64,000 nt of DNA from Platynereis dumerilii (Eukaryota; Annelida; Polychaeta; Phyllodocida; Nereididae): positions 79,783,006 to 79,847,005 of the forward strand of contig JAPTHN010000003.1 of the NCBI GenBank assembly GCA_026936325.1, read 5' to 3'. The translations under genes were made by a program, and so were the position numbers. The notes below the pieces were generated by a model that searched no databases, was not told where the DNA came from, and saw only the letters and a program-made list of their open reading frames with translations. This document shows positions 45,733-59,189 of the stretch, one piece after another; position 1 is the stretch's first letter; each line of letters begins with the position of its first letter.

Positions 45733-46488
45733 AGTCCTTGTCATACTTTCAAGGAATCTCAAGTTCTTTTTATGCTGTTGAAGTGTGATGTCAGAGATGA
45801 CTCTGTTCTCTAGCATTGCAATATACATAAAATAACTTCAAGCTCTGGTGTCATTTATAACAGGGTCCTGGTTCTAGCCAATGTGAATCGCCCAAACTGA
45901 GCATCAGAGTTTCAGCTCAATGTCAGAGTGAAAATAGGCTCTGGAAAAACCAGTGCAACTTCTACATCACAGCCTGCCAGACAATGGGCTGCCAGAAAAA
46001 ATATACATAACATAATCCATGTGTTTACAAAAATTGTTGAAGCCTTTTGTTTCTAGCAAGGTCCCTTGAAGGTCAAAGTTGTAAAGTCACAATCAAACGA
46101 CTCTGTGAGATTATAACATTTTGTTTACTGTGAATGCTGAGGAAACTGCCACTTAGTGATTAGACTGGTGTTTGCCACCGATAGATCATTGGGGTCACAT
46201 CAACAGTTATGTTGTGATCATAGAATAAAATGTTATACTTCCTTCAATGTACCTATGTTGAAACTGTAATGCATAATAATATTTACTGTCTGCCCATTGG
46301 CTATCAAGCTGTGATGATGGGGCTATGCCTGATAAAATGCTTACTCAGACATTGAGCTAAAACTGTCATGCTCAGTTTTTGTTATTTTACGTGTATTGCA
46401 ATGCTCGAGGACAGAGTCACTACTGACATCACACTTCAACGGCATGTAAAGAACTTGAGACTGCACGTGAATTCATATGACAAGGACT
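45733..46488. mobile_element. 756-bp foldback MITE
   Basis: The left tip AGTCCTTGTCATA and right tip TATGACAAGGACT are inverse. Inner arm blocks (GTTGAAGTGTGATGTCAG / CTGACATCACACTTCAAC, and AACTGAGCAT / ATGCTCAGTT) follow in mirror order. The left arm holds ~80 bp not present in the right. The right tip is followed by TA. No coding capacity. Confidence 0.75.
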
Positions 46489-46542
46489 GTAAAATATTGT
46501 GTTGAGTAGTGCTTGTTCTTGAAACCTTGCAGTGGTCCGGAC

Positions 46543-49500
46543 CTAGATTTGTATGGACTCCGAAGTTGCTAATTTACTTGCTTCACTTTGCCACCAGCTC
46601 TAACAATGGAGTATTTTTTGGACAATGTATCGCAAGAAACAGCCGGATTTCTGTCTGACTGTGCAATTACCAGTTCTTAGAACTTGAGCACATGCAACAG
46701 AACACCAAAATACCCATCATTAACACAATGTATTTCAACATACAGACCCTCCAATTAGTGCTTCTGGAGGGTTAATTGTGACCCAAGGGTATAGTCAAGG
46801 GTATAGTAAATTCAGCTCCTCACACTGCCAACTCACAGGGTTAATATTTGATAATACAAGAAAGCTTCTGCATGGAAGATGTTTTGTAATGATTACAACC
46901 AGTATATAATTGCAAGGTTTCTAAGAATTTAACCAATTAATGGTGGTTTCACTGTTTTGCATGGGACTATGGGTGCTGCCAAATGCTGTTTGTGTAACAT
47001 CATATAAAACGGAAGTATAAGGATTTTAAAAAATTGTAGCAGTTGGCTAAAGAAGTATATGATTTATGAGAAATTGCATCAAAAAGTCCGAAGTAATATC
47101 AATTGACAACTTTCCTGGCGTCACGTTGTGATGGTACAAGAAATAGCAAGTGAAGTTTTTTTATTGCATACATCTGTTCTTCTTGCCGGCATGTTGAGAA
47201 TCAGGTCTGATAAGGAGGCTGCTAAATATTTTAAAATAGTTTCTGCAGGCTCCATTGTCTGTGCCTGTATTCAGTGGGTGGGTAATATATACATGTGTAT
47301 ACATACATATTGGTGCCACAACCAGACACATAAGCATTAATAGACATAAAATTTTGATTGATAAAAAGTATTTTATGTTTGGATAAAGACCCTAAGGATG
47401 TAATTAAATTAAAGATGATACTTTTTAAAACGTCTATCTCGTGGAGGATCCAGGAGGGGCTCCGAGGGCGCTAGGGCCACCGATGACAAAATGTTTGTAT
47501 CAGGCTTTTTATTTGTCAATGGTAGACAGCGACAATCAGGCGTAAGAGATCTGATTAATATTCTCTGAATTAATTTGCATAGCAATCAAATTAGAACTTT
47601 TTCTCAAATCACTCCCTGACTGAATAACAATCGCATCAACAGTCTCCCTCCATAGATAACATGGGTAATTACCCTTACATGTTTTTGTCTGGAATTAGCA
47701 TTTCACAAACTACATCACTTGTAAGCCATCCATCATTTTACGCCAGATTACTTTCTTAAGCAATAAAATTCCAACTCGAACACTTCCATTGTCTGCTATT
47801 CTTCCATAACCGTAGATCGCCAACCAATATCACCGCAAAAATTGGAAGTCAAAGCTTTCAGAAATTGTTATTCTTTCTTCAAATAGATATCACAACAGTT
47901 AGGACTGTTATTACTAGGTGTAATTTACTAGGTGGCCACTTCATTTCACTCTATAGAATCTTCAGTACTGTTTTCTTTTATTTTTGCCATGTAGCTTGAA
48001 AAATATTTTTTATGTGAGAAGATATTTCTTGTCCAGAATGAAGTTGGTATTGGCTAAGAAAAACTTCAGAAATTCAGAGAGAAATTAACTATTTGTTTCA
48101 CAAACTAGAACGTCTTCATGACTTGATTGTTGTAGTCCAGAACTATGAGTGAAGTGTAGAGTATTACATCTTCTGAATATTTGACTCAACTTCGGCATAT
48201 TCATTTTGTGATGGTCATTTCATAATTCCAGCAGCCATCAGTTCTATCTCTTAATGAAATACTTTGAAAGGTTTCAGAAGCCAAACAACAGTTTCGGACT
48301 GATAAGTTCCCTTACAAAACATAATGCATAAATCATATCCCCAAATGCACGATGAAGCCATTGTAAACAGCTTCTGTAAAGCATACATCATTCCACCATT
48401 CTTGTAGTCAGTTATGAATGAAGTATAGAGTATTACATCTTCTGAATATTTGACTCAACTTCGGCATATTCATTTTGTGATGGTCATTTCATAATTCCAG
48501 GAGCCTTCAGTTTTATCTCTTAATGAAATACTTTGAAAGGTTTCAGAAGCCAGACAACTGTTTCGGACTGATAAGTTCCCTTACAAAACATAATGCATAC
48601 ATCATATCCCCAAATGCACTATGAAGCCATTGTAAACAGCTTCTGTAAAGCATGTACATTATTACACCATTTCATAAAAAGCACAGCTTTCCCATAGATA
48701 AGACTTTCTTTCAGAGACTTACACATGTCAGAGTTATCTCTGTGTGCAGTGTCCCTAATTCTTTTTCAGAAACCGAAAAGCAGACACACATTAGACTATA
48801 CTATTCCACTATTACATTATTCAAGACACAAATTTTGCAGTATAACTATGAGGCTACATCGCCAAAGTCCTTGAAGAAATGAGTGGACATAATCAACATG
48901 AGAACTTGACTACTTGAGGTTAAAAATGTAATTTTGATTTTGTGAATTTAATGAATATTTATAACCTTTTCATCCAACATTGTTTCCTGGTGTTCAAATG
49001 GAAAGCAATCCAAAAGACGACTGGTGCACAGTTTAGATGTAATTTCTGAAGATTACCTCCTCAAAGCAGATAGGCAATTCAGGAATGGATGTTGACTGAA
49101 GTCATCCTTTTGTGCCTTTGGGCCTTGGCTTGGGCACTGCTGGTCTGTAATGTCCACTCAAAGTAAGGCTAATGTCCAAGATATAAATGAAAGGGAAAAA
49201 GACGTTTTGAAGTAATACCTCTGATATATATAGAAGTAGTGCCTGGAGATACTCATTCTTGTCTTGCAGGATCTTTTATAAAAACACTAACCATGATGAG
49301 TTCTTAGAGTAATATGTTCATTTCATTTCCACATTTCTAATTCTTATGCTACACATTTTTTTCCAAATGAGGGATTTTTTACTTGTCTTGCACAGACACT
49401 GAAACTAAGAGCCACCAACTTGAGGTCTCACCTGAATGGCATCCAGTTGGGATTTAACTCTTGAAAGTGCATTGATAACACTTTGGGTGTCCAAACTCAA

Positions 49501-52445
49501 AGGCAAATTCCTTCAGCAGAAAATGAATAAATGTGATTTTATACAATGTTTATAACACAATGCCAGATTGTTTGACTTTTGTCAAGATTAATTGTGTTAA
49601 AACATCCTCCATTCCCTGCTTTCCGTATACAATACAACGCAGTTTGAAAATGTCCACAACCAATAAAATATCCTACTTTCATGCTTCGTATCAACTAGGT
49701 CTGGATACATATCAACATACAAGTTAATTGCACTGCACACTACCATGAAAAATGATGTGGCATACCGGCTTGGTACCAATGAAACCTCTTCTGCTAAAAA
49801 GCACAAAGTGACCACTGTCCGACAAATGTTTTAGATGAGCATTATGAAATGGCATGCACAATGACATGTACAGAATGGGCATTATGGACATTGCCTCCAC
49901 ACGCTTGACCAGTGGCCTATGTTATGATCGCTTTCCTGTATGTCACTCATATTCCCGGCTCACTGACAATCCATAGAGTAATACTGATATTGCCTGAAAA
50001 CCAAGCCTACCAAATGGTCAACATATTGTGTTTTGGCACTGCGCATTTATGTCCGTAACAAGAGAGATAGGGAAAAACAAGTTTTGCAAAAACAAGAATT
50101 TCTGATCCACTTATGAAGCACATCATATTAGGCAAAGTCACTAACTGTCACCCCTCTCAAAAAAAAGCTGACAAACCTGCATGTAATTACTATAGCTTTT
50201 ACAGGATAAACATGACTTTCATAACAATCAGGAAAATAAAGCGAGCAATGAGGCCACAAAACACTGGCAATGGTGTTGGGAATTGGAGCCCATATGGATA
50301 TGCCTTGCTAAGCCAGCTTGATTGAAGCAATGGACTCCAATTTGTGTAAATGATCGGGTTGCTATGCCACGATACGAATGTAGCCACGTGAGATGGCTGC
50401 ATCAACATCACAGCAAAATTTTTCATATTACGTCTATGGTACATGTAGTTGTATGCAAGAGAAAGGTTGGTTAGTTGGTTGGTGTATTGGTGAGTTGGTT
50501 GATTGGCTCGAGTGTTCTTGGTTGGGAAGTTTGTGTGTTGGTTCAACTTGGTTTAGCTGGTGTATTTGTTTTTTGGTTGGCTGCTTCCATGTCAGGTTGG
50601 GAAGAAAGATATACATGAACATGTAGACAGATGCAAAGATAGACAGATACTAGGTAGTTGGCGGAATAGATGCAATGTCAAATATTATGTGTGTCAAACA
50701 AAGTCATTCTGGCCTTTTGAAACATACAACATGAAGAAATTGACTAAAGGACCAACGACGACCTGAAGAGCTCATTTTTGTTACATAATCCCAGATGTTG
50801 CCTAAAGAGGGCTCCGAAATGCTGCAGGATGTACTTCCTTTGGGTCATGACCTTTGACATCAAGGTCCATCCAATGTCACTTATACGACATATATCATCC
50901 AACATTTTCACCAGCATCCTACTTGTAAGAAGAGATAGCTCCAACATATATAGGCTTTTATCGCTGTATCTGAATTTCTATTTTTGCACATCATTTTCTT
51001 CCTTGGCTGGCAGATGCTTGTTAGATGGAGAGCCATAAGATTAGCTTCAATAAATCTATCTGGACAGCAATTCCAAGGAGTGAGGTGGCCTGTTGAAGAT
51101 ACCATCAAGAGCCAACTGAAAATTGGCAGAACTTACGCAGATGGAAAAACAATTTCCTTTTTGTGAGTATGTATCAGCATCGCCTTAAATCATATCCACC
51201 AACAGGAGATTGAGTCCTAGATGGCGTCACTGCTGTTCACACAAAAGGTAATTTCAAGAGGTTTAATTTCCTACTGGTTCTGGAACTTTTGGGTTATCAT
51301 TTGAGATAGATCTCATGAACATGGAGCAATGTGTCTACATTTAAGCACCAACACCACCCTAAATTCTGTTTGTATGATATTTATCTTCCATGTTTGTTGT
51401 TTCAACAATATTATATTTCTCTCATCACAAACATATGTCAAAATCAATGGCGCATCCAGGGAGAGAGGCACAGGAGCTCAACATGCCCTGCGGAAAAATT
51501 GAAGAAAATTATCTCAATGCAATCTGAACAATATGTTCCCTTCACTGTAATGTGGAGAGGGGGGGTTTCTTGTCAAAATTACATAACAGTCATGAATTAA
51601 TGATTATTCCAAAGCATTTTGTCGGTTTTCGACTTTCTAGACCCATAGGCCACGCCAGGTGCATGGTTACCTCAATAGAGGTTGATTTGCATTTTTATAA
51701 ATCGAGACTGCAACTGCATAACTTTTTGTCTTGGCCGTCTCTTTGCTCTTTATGATGAGACTTCCCCTGGTGAGGCTTACTTAAAACGTATGTATGGTGG
51801 TGGTCCCTGTGGAAGGTTCCTTATCTAAGAGCCTGGTTAATGTAAAAGGAGAATGGAACCACGAGGAAAGATTATCTTAAAACATAGAGCATCAAACAGA
51901 CACCGCAGAGAACTCTACCAGGCAAGTTCTGCATACTCAGGCCATTGTCTCTGTGCACTTGGTAAATAATAAATAATATGGTATACTTGTAAATAATTAA
52001 TTATTTATTGTATTGGTCATAAAGCATTTGCATGGATATATTCGCAGACGACACAACCATCTGGGGCTTCATCAAAGGAAACAGCATATACTGACATAGG
52101 ACGCAAATTACCACAACTGAAAATTGGTGCCACTGAAACAGCCTCCTGCTAAATGTCGCAAAGACCAAGGAACTTATTATTGACTTTCGTGTGAATAAGA
52201 TTGAAAAGGTGCCCCTGGTTATTAACAATCAGCCAGTTGAACAAGTGAGCAATTACAAATTCCTTGCTACATATATTTCAAGTGATCTCAAATGGCATCA
52301 GAATTCAATGGACATTATTAAAAAGGCTTGCCAAGGACTTTTCTTTTTATGCTCTCTCAGCTCCTTTGAATTGCAGCAAAGGATTTTAGTGAATTTCTAT
52401 GGCTCAATAATAGAGTCTTTCGGCCAGGTCAAATACTGCATGAAA
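46543..52445 (+). repeat. Three-copy unit, copy B
   Basis: Begins at CTAGATTTGTATGGACTCC, as does copy C at 54920, and ends in a LINE RT fragment. Landmarks shared with A and C: the KGNYPCYLW frame on the minus strand (~47575-47770), the AGATGTAATTTCTGA block (49035), the LLSQLD-ending frame (50325), the GGTTGG-type patch (50465-50590) and the RRAPxCCRMYFLWVMTFD-type block (~50800). It lacks the MITEs found in copy C and so gives their empty sites. No intact gene. Confidence 0.8.
52030..52445 (+). pseudogene. CR1/L2-like LINE reverse-transcriptase fragment in copy B
   Basis: Homologous to 24843-25314. It keeps the catalytic box as IFADDTTIWG at ~52038-52065, then in a different frame VPLVINNQPVEQVSNYKFL, WHQNSMDIIKKACQGLF and LQQRILVNFYGSIIES. 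There is an in-frame stop soon after FADDTTIWG and a frame change before VPLVINN, so it is dead. It marks the 3' end of the copied unit. Confidence 0.8.
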
Positions 52446-52625
52446 TTTTTTTATTTCTCTCAAAAGCAAACACAATAATACAATGTTTCAATGCAGTCAG
52501 AGAGGATGGAGGTCACAGTGATAGCTGTTCTTGTCTTTATATTATAATTGTGAACAGTAAATAATTAAATAAGAATTTGATTAAAAATATTTCTCTCTTG
52601 AGGAACTGAATTGGTTAAGGAATGA

Positions 52626-54905
52626 CAAAAAAAATAAAAAAAATAAAAAATCAATCCACACGGTTACAAATATAACAATTTTGAACATAACATATTGAAT
52701 TATATGACTGGATGAAATTCTGCTTAACATAATTTTTAAATCCATCTAAACTGTGAGTAAAAATTTTGGACTTAAAATTCGGGTTCATTTCATTATAAAT
52801 TTTTGGAAATTTGTATTTCGTGCAAATTCATGGCTCACAGCAGGCAGACGATAAATATGTCCAAGACGTTCATTTATATTAAACACATGAGTGTTTCTCT
52901 GGAGCATTTCTGACAAAAAATATTCTGGTAAGGTATTATTCGCTAACTTAAAACAAAACTTCAAGTCATGGAGTGCACACAGGTCTTGTAACTTGAGAAT
53001 TTTTAATTGTTTAAATAGTGGGCTAGTATGAGCATTATATTTACTTTTCGTAATTATTCTGATAGCTTTTTTTTGTAACTTGAATATTTTATTACAGTTC
53101 ACCCCCCAGATCATGATTCCATAATTGAGATGAGGTGCTATTAATGCATTGTAAATATTCAGCAGTGCGCTAGAAGGTAGAACATTTTTCATTTTATTCA
53201 TTACCCCAATAGTCCGTGATATTTTCTTTCTCACATTATTAATATGGGAATCCCATTTAAGATTTTGATGGAGATAAATACCAAGAAAATTAAAACTTTG
53301 AGCAAATTCAACTTCAGTGCCATCTATTGTCAATTTCGGAAAATTCACAATTCTTCTCGTTGTGTGGAACATCATAGCCTTAGTTTTTTGAACATTTAAA
53401 GAAAGCCTATTGAGTTTCATCCAATTTGATATAACAGCCAGTTCATCATTCAGATTCATACAATCATTTTGGTTCCAGTGAACATTCAAGGTAGCACATA
53501 AAGTTGTGTCATCCGCGTACAGAATTGGGTGGAAATACTTTGTAACTATTGTAATATCATTGACATATATTAAAAAGAGTAGAGGGCCCATTATGGAACC
53601 TTGAGGAACCCCACATTTAATTTCTGAGGTGTCAGATAGAATATCATCATATTGTACCTGCTGTATTCTATCACTGAGATAGTTCTTCATTAGTTTTAAT
53701 GAGGTGTCTGCAAATCCATAATATTTCAATTTTGATAATAATATCTCATGATCCAGTGTGTCAAAAGCCTTTGAGAGGTCAAGGTATATATTAATGGGCA
53801 GTAGTTTATTATCCATTGAATGAGATATGCGATCAATTAATTCAAGTGTAGCTAGTTCTGTTGAATGAAATTGCCTGAAACCGTACTGACTTTTATAAAA
53901 TATCTTAAGTTCTGAGAAGTATTTATACATCTGATTATAGATGATCCTCTCAAAGACTTTAGACACACTTGGCAACAAGGAGACAGGTCTGTAATTTCAA
54001 AATAAGAAATCTTCATTTTTCTTGTAGAGTGGAAGAATCTTCGCTTGTTTTAATAAATTAGGAAATAGGCCTTGTTGTATTGATTGATTGCAGATTTTGG
54101 TTAATGTTGGTGCTATTTCATTTTTGACATGTTTAAGAAGTTTGTTTGAAACGCCATCTAGGCCACAACTTGTTTTGGGTTTTAATGAGTCAATTGCCTT
54201 AGAAACAGTTTCAATATTAATGGTTTCAAATTTAAAAGTTGATGGAAGAGGATTTTTTAAGAATTCCATGAAGTTTCTACCATCAGGTTGCCGAGTGGAC
54301 TGAGCCAGCTTTGGTCCTATTTCTGTAAAATACTTATTGAACTCATTTGCTATGCTTTTCTTGTTTGAAATTCTTTTGCCATCAATCTCAAAATATTCAG
54401 GAAAACTTTTCTTTGACCATTTTTTGTTCATAATTTCATTTATCATGGACCAAGTCTTTTTCATATCACTTTTGAATATATCAAAGCAGTTATTGTAATA
54501 TCTCTTTTTTGCTAAGTAGATAGATTGCTTTAAAATTTTACTATAAGTACGATAATTTATTAGTGTGGCTTGATACTGGTTGCTGTCACTAGATGTTGCT
54601 TTCAATTTTGCATATAGTTTATCCTTAAACAGAATTGATTTTAGAATTCCTGGCGTTATCCACTTTGACTTTTTGTGTTTGTATTTATTAAACTTCACAT
54701 ATTTAATTGGGAAATGTTTCTTCATTAAAACTTTTAACAATTCATCTAGCTTATTGTAGCTTTCATTCGAATTTTCTGCTAATATTATTGTACCATCACC
54801 CAATTCAACACTGAGATCTCGTTTAAAATTGTCCATAGACAACGTATTGGATAACATCAACTTTATGTGCTTGTTAGTTATTTTTGAATAATTGAGATGG
54901 TCCAG
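52626..54905 (-). mobile_element. 5'-truncated CR1-like LINE, otherwise well preserved
   Basis: A minus-strand LINE with most of ORF2 after the endonuclease, a native-looking C-terminus and a very short 3' end of T/A-rich units (TTTTTTTA-like, 52628-52660 read in reverse). It sits in the gap between copies B and C of the three-copy unit, immediately left of C. Its 5' end near 54905 is cut within the coding region, as is usual for target-primed insertion. I could not define a target duplication. Confidence 0.8.
52785..54860 (-). pseudogene. CR1-like ORF2: RT and C-terminal domain
   Basis: The N-terminal 287-residue stretch (53997-54860) covers the linker and RT fingers: DSLKPKTSCGLDGVSNKLLK and QAKILPLYKKNED. 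The next 397 residues (52785-53978) are in the same frame and hold YLDLSKAFDTLDHEIL, GVPQGSIMGPLLFLIYVNDI, the catalytic LYADDTTL near residue 155, and the thumb and C-terminal domain (GIMIWGVN, LQKKAIRII). A single TGA at 53997-53999 separates the two stretches, between KKNEDFLF and NYRPVSLLP. Near 52810 a one-base shift moves the last ~55 residues, with a Cys-rich tail, into another frame. So it has one stop and one frameshift, a fairly young copy. Confidence 0.85.
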
Positions 54906-55847
54906 AGTGATAAAATAAGCTAGATTTGTATGGACTCCGAAGTTGCTCGTTTACTTGCTTCAATTTTCCACCAGCTCTAACAATGGAGTATTTTTGGACA
55001 ATGTATCGCAAGAAACAGCCGGATTTCTGTCTGACTATGCAATTACCAGTTCTTGGAACTTGAGCACAACAGAACGCCAAAATACCCTTCATTTCCACAA
55101 TGTATTTCAACATACAGACCCTCCAATTAGTGCTTCTGGAGGGTTAATTGAGACCCAAGGGTAGGCCTATAGTAACTTCAGCTCCTCACACTTCCAACTC
55201 ACAGGGTTAATATTTGCTAATACAAGACTGCAGTTTTGCATGGATGGTGTTTTATCATGTTTACCACCAGTCTATAATTGCAACGTCTTTAAGAATTTAA
55301 CCAATTAATGTTGGTTTCATTGTTTTGCATGGCACTATGGGTGCTGACAAATGCTGTTTGTGTAACATCATATAAAACGGCAGTATAAAATTTTGAAAAA
55401 TTGTAGCAGTTGGCTAAAAAAGTATAGGATTTATGAGAAATTGCATCAAAAAGTCCAAAGTAATATCAATTGACGACTTTCCTGCTGTCACAGTGTGATG
55501 GTACAAGAAATAGCAAGTGAAGATTTTTTATTGCCTACATCTGTTCTTCTTGCCGCCATGTTGAGAATCAGTTCTAATAAGGAAGCTGCTAAATATCTTA
55601 AACTAGTTTCTCAAGGCTCCATTACATTCAGTGGCTTGGTAATATATATTGATGCCACAACCCAACACATAAGCATTACAATGTAACAGACATAAAATTT
55701 GGATTAATAAAAAATAGTCTATGCCTGGATAAAGTTCAAGGAAAGTGATTAAATTAAAGATGATAATTGTCTATATATCTTTATGTTTGGTGGAGGATCT
55801 ACTAGGGGGCTAGGGCCACCGACGATAAAATGTTTGTATCAGGCTTT

Positions 55848-56132
55848 TTACTTGTCAATGATAGACAGCGACAATGAGGCATAAGAGATATGATTAACAT
55901 TCTCTGAATTAATTTGCATAGCAATCAAATTAGAATTTTTTCTCAAATCACTCCCTGACTGAATAACAATCGCATCAACAGTCGCCTTCCATAGATAACA
56001 AGGGTAATTACCCTTACATGTTTTGTCTTGAATTAGCATTTCACAAACTACATCACTTCTGTGTAAGCCATCCATCATTCTATGCCAGATTACTTTCCTA
56101 AGCAAATAAAATTCCAACTTGAAAACTTCCAT
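55848..56132 (-). pseudogene. Conserved unknown frame in the three-copy unit (copy C)
   Basis: A 94-residue minus-strand frame, KVIWHRMMDGL then KGNYPCYLWKATVDAIVIQSGS then DLRKNSNLIAMQ, read here in three pieces. The same frame is kept in copy B (~47560-47770, minus; KGNYPCYLWRETVDAIVI, then IQSGSDLRKSSNLIAM) and in the diverged copy A (~30430-30560, plus; GNYPCYLWKEIFDEIIIQSG, then SDLRKK). Amino-acid matches hold across copies whose DNA differs visibly, which suggests it once coded for protein. I do not recognise the family. B and A carry frame changes upstream of the KGNYPCYLW part. Confidence 0.4.
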
Positions 56133-56496
56133 TGTCTGTCATTCTCCCATAACCGTAGATCGCCAACCAATATCACAGCAAAAATTGGAGTCAAAGCTTT
56201 CAGAAATTGTTATTCTTTCTTCAAATAGATATCACAATAGTTAGGACTGTTTTAACTAGGTGTAATTCACTAGGAGGCCGCTTCATTTCACTCTATAGAA
56301 TCTTCGTGCAGTTTTCTTTTTACTTTTAGATTTGATGTTATAGATCTATAGTAACTTCTACTTCAATTATTTTTGCCATGTAGCTTGAAACATATTTTAT
56401 ATGAGAAAAGATATTTATTGTCCAGAATGAAGTTGGTATTGGCTAAGAAAAACTTCAGAAAATCAGTGAAAAATTCACTATTTGTTTCTCAAACTA

Positions 56497-57413
56497 AACT
56501 CTGCAACATTAAAAATGCACACCTTTAAAAAGGCTATAAAAACAATACTTCCTCTAAAGATATCAAAATGAAAATTTGCAAACTTCTAGTAGTTGCCATC
56601 AGGTATATTGACGAAAAATTTCAAATCTCTAAGTGCAGTACTTTTGTGTCAAATTAAATCGTCGTGGTCACTGTCGAAAATGGAAGTCACAAAACTTCAA
56701 TTTCCTATGATCATTAATTTCAACAACTTAGCTGTTCTTTCTGCAAACTTTTTTGATAAGCAAGGAAAGTTTATAATTTTATCACTTTTTCATAATTTTA
56801 AAAGAAGATATTTGACCCAACCACAATTAAAGAGGATGAATTTGATAAAAATTAAGTGTCAATGCTGACACGCCCCCTATTGGAGCCTTTTGTCAAAAGC
56901 TTGAAAAATTATGTTTATTCAGATTTTTCAGACAATTGATATCGAATGATTGTCTGTGTGTGTGTTTCTACCCTGGGCATGCATAAAACCCCAATTATTT
57001 ATCAGTTCTGGTTCACATGCTTCATTTGAAGATGCGAACTCGTAAATTTTGAGTTTTTAATTCAAAGTCTGCTTTATCATTGACTTTTTTTCCAAAAGCT
57101 TCTGTGGGACCTGTTTTGGAAGTCTTGTGCCTGTTATGTGAAAATTTCATATGATTAATCCCATCCAGTATGCCACAAAACCAATATTTCCAATTGTGCG
57201 TTTTGTGTTGAAGTGCAGTTTGTGACTTCCGTTTTCGACAGTGACCACGACGATTAAATTTGACACAAAAGTACTGCACTTAGTGATTTGAAAATTTCCG
57301 TGAATATACCTGATGGCAACTACTATAAGTATGCAAACTTTCATCTTGATGCTTTTTGAGGAAGTACTATTTATAGCTTTTTTGAAAGTGTGAGTTTTTA
57401 ATGTTGCTGAGTT
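56497..57413. mobile_element. 917-bp TA-flanked inverted-repeat element
   Basis: Arms of ~210 bp are inverse: AACTCTGCAACATTAAAAA at the left and TTTTTAATGTTGCTGAGTT at the right. TA lies on both sides (56495-56496, 57414-57415). Copy B at about 48113 reads CAAACTAGAACG straight through, which is the empty site and proves a precise insertion with TA duplication. The frames inside overlap the arms and are not genes. Confidence 0.9.
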
Positions 57414-59189
57414 TAGAATGTCTTCATGACTTGATTCTTGAATGAAGTATAGCTTATTACATCTTCTGAATATTTGACTCAACTTCAGCATATTCCTATT
57501 GTGATGGTCATTTCATAATTCCAGCAGCCATCAGTTCTATCTCTTTATGAAATACTTAGAAAGGTTTCAGAAGCCAGACAACTGTTTCGGACTGATAAGT
57601 TCCCTTACAAAACATAATGCATACATCATATCCCCAAATGCACGAAGAAGCCATTGTAAACGGCTTCGGTAAAGCCTACATCATTACACCATTTTATAAA
57701 AAGCCCAGCTTTCCCATAGATGAGACTTTCTTTCAGAGACTTACACATGTTAGAGTTATCTTTAAGTGCAGTGTCCCTAATTCTTTTTCAGAAACAGAGC
57801 AGCACACACACATTAGACTATATTTTTCCACTATTACATTGTCCAAGACACCAATTTTGCAGTATAACTATGAGGCTACATTGCTAAGTCCTTGAAGAAA
57901 TGAGTGGACATAATTAACAGGAAAACTTGACTACTCAAGGTTAATGATGACATTGATGTAATTTTGATTTTGTGAATTTAATGAACACTTGTAACATTTT
58001 CATCCCACATTGTTTCCCAGTGTTTAAATGGAAGTTGGGTCAATAAATTAACTAACCGACTAAATCTACTTTGTAAACTACTGCTTAAGATTAGGTCTTC
58101 ACAAAACTAACAGTAATTTGTTAGCCTTTATGACCTCAATCCCAAAGACGACTGGTGCGCAGTTTAGATGTAATTTCTGAAGATTACCTCCTCAAAGCAG
58201 ATAGGCAATTCAGGAATGGATGTTGACTCAAGTCATCCTTTTATGCCTTTGGGCTTTGGCTTGGGCACTGCTGGTCTGTAACGTCCACTCAAAGTAAGAC
58301 TAATGTCCAGGATATAAATGAAAGGGAAAAAGACGTTTTGATGTTATACCTATTATATATATAAGTAGTGCCTGGAGATACTCATTCTTGTCTTGCAGGT
58401 TCTTTTATAAAAACACTAATCATGATGAGTTCTTAGAGTAATATGTTCATTTTAATTCCACATTTCTAATTTCTTATGCAACACATTTTTCCAAATGATG
58501 CATCTTTTACTTGTCTTGCACAGATACTGAAACTAAGAGCCACCAACTTGAGGTCTCATCTGAATGACATCCGGTAATTTGCTCATGAAAGTGCATTGAT
58601 AACATTTTGGGTGTTCAAACTCAAAGGCAAATACCTTCAGCAGAAGATGAATAAATGTGATTTTACACAATGTTTATAACACAATGCCAGATTGTTTGAC
58701 TTTTGTCAAGATTAATTGTGTTTAAACATCCTCCATTCCCAGCTTTCCATATACAATAGAACGCAGTTTAAAAATATCCTGCTTTTATGCTTCATAACAA
58801 CACATAAGTTAATTGCACTGCATGCTACCATGGAAAATGATGTTGCATACCAGCTTGGTACCCATAAAACCTCTTCAGCTAAAAAGCACAACGGGACCAC
58901 AAAGCTTTTAGGCGAGCATTATGAAATGGCTTGTGCAATGACATACGGAATGGGCATTATGTACATTGCCTCCTCACGCTTGACCAGTGGTCTATGTCAT
59001 GATCGCTTTCCTGTATGATATTCATATGCCCGGCTCAGTGACAATCCATAGAGTAATACTAATATTGCCTGAAAACCAAGCCTACCAAATGGTCAACATA
59101 TTGTATTTTGGCACTGTGCATTTGTGTCAGCGCCAAGGGAGACAAGTAAGGGTTCTGTTGTTTCAGACAAAGAATTCCTGATCCACTTA

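Noticed and set aside
57147-57491. 114-residue minus-strand frame
   Set aside because: It spans the right arm and border of the 917-bp inverted-repeat element; no domain.
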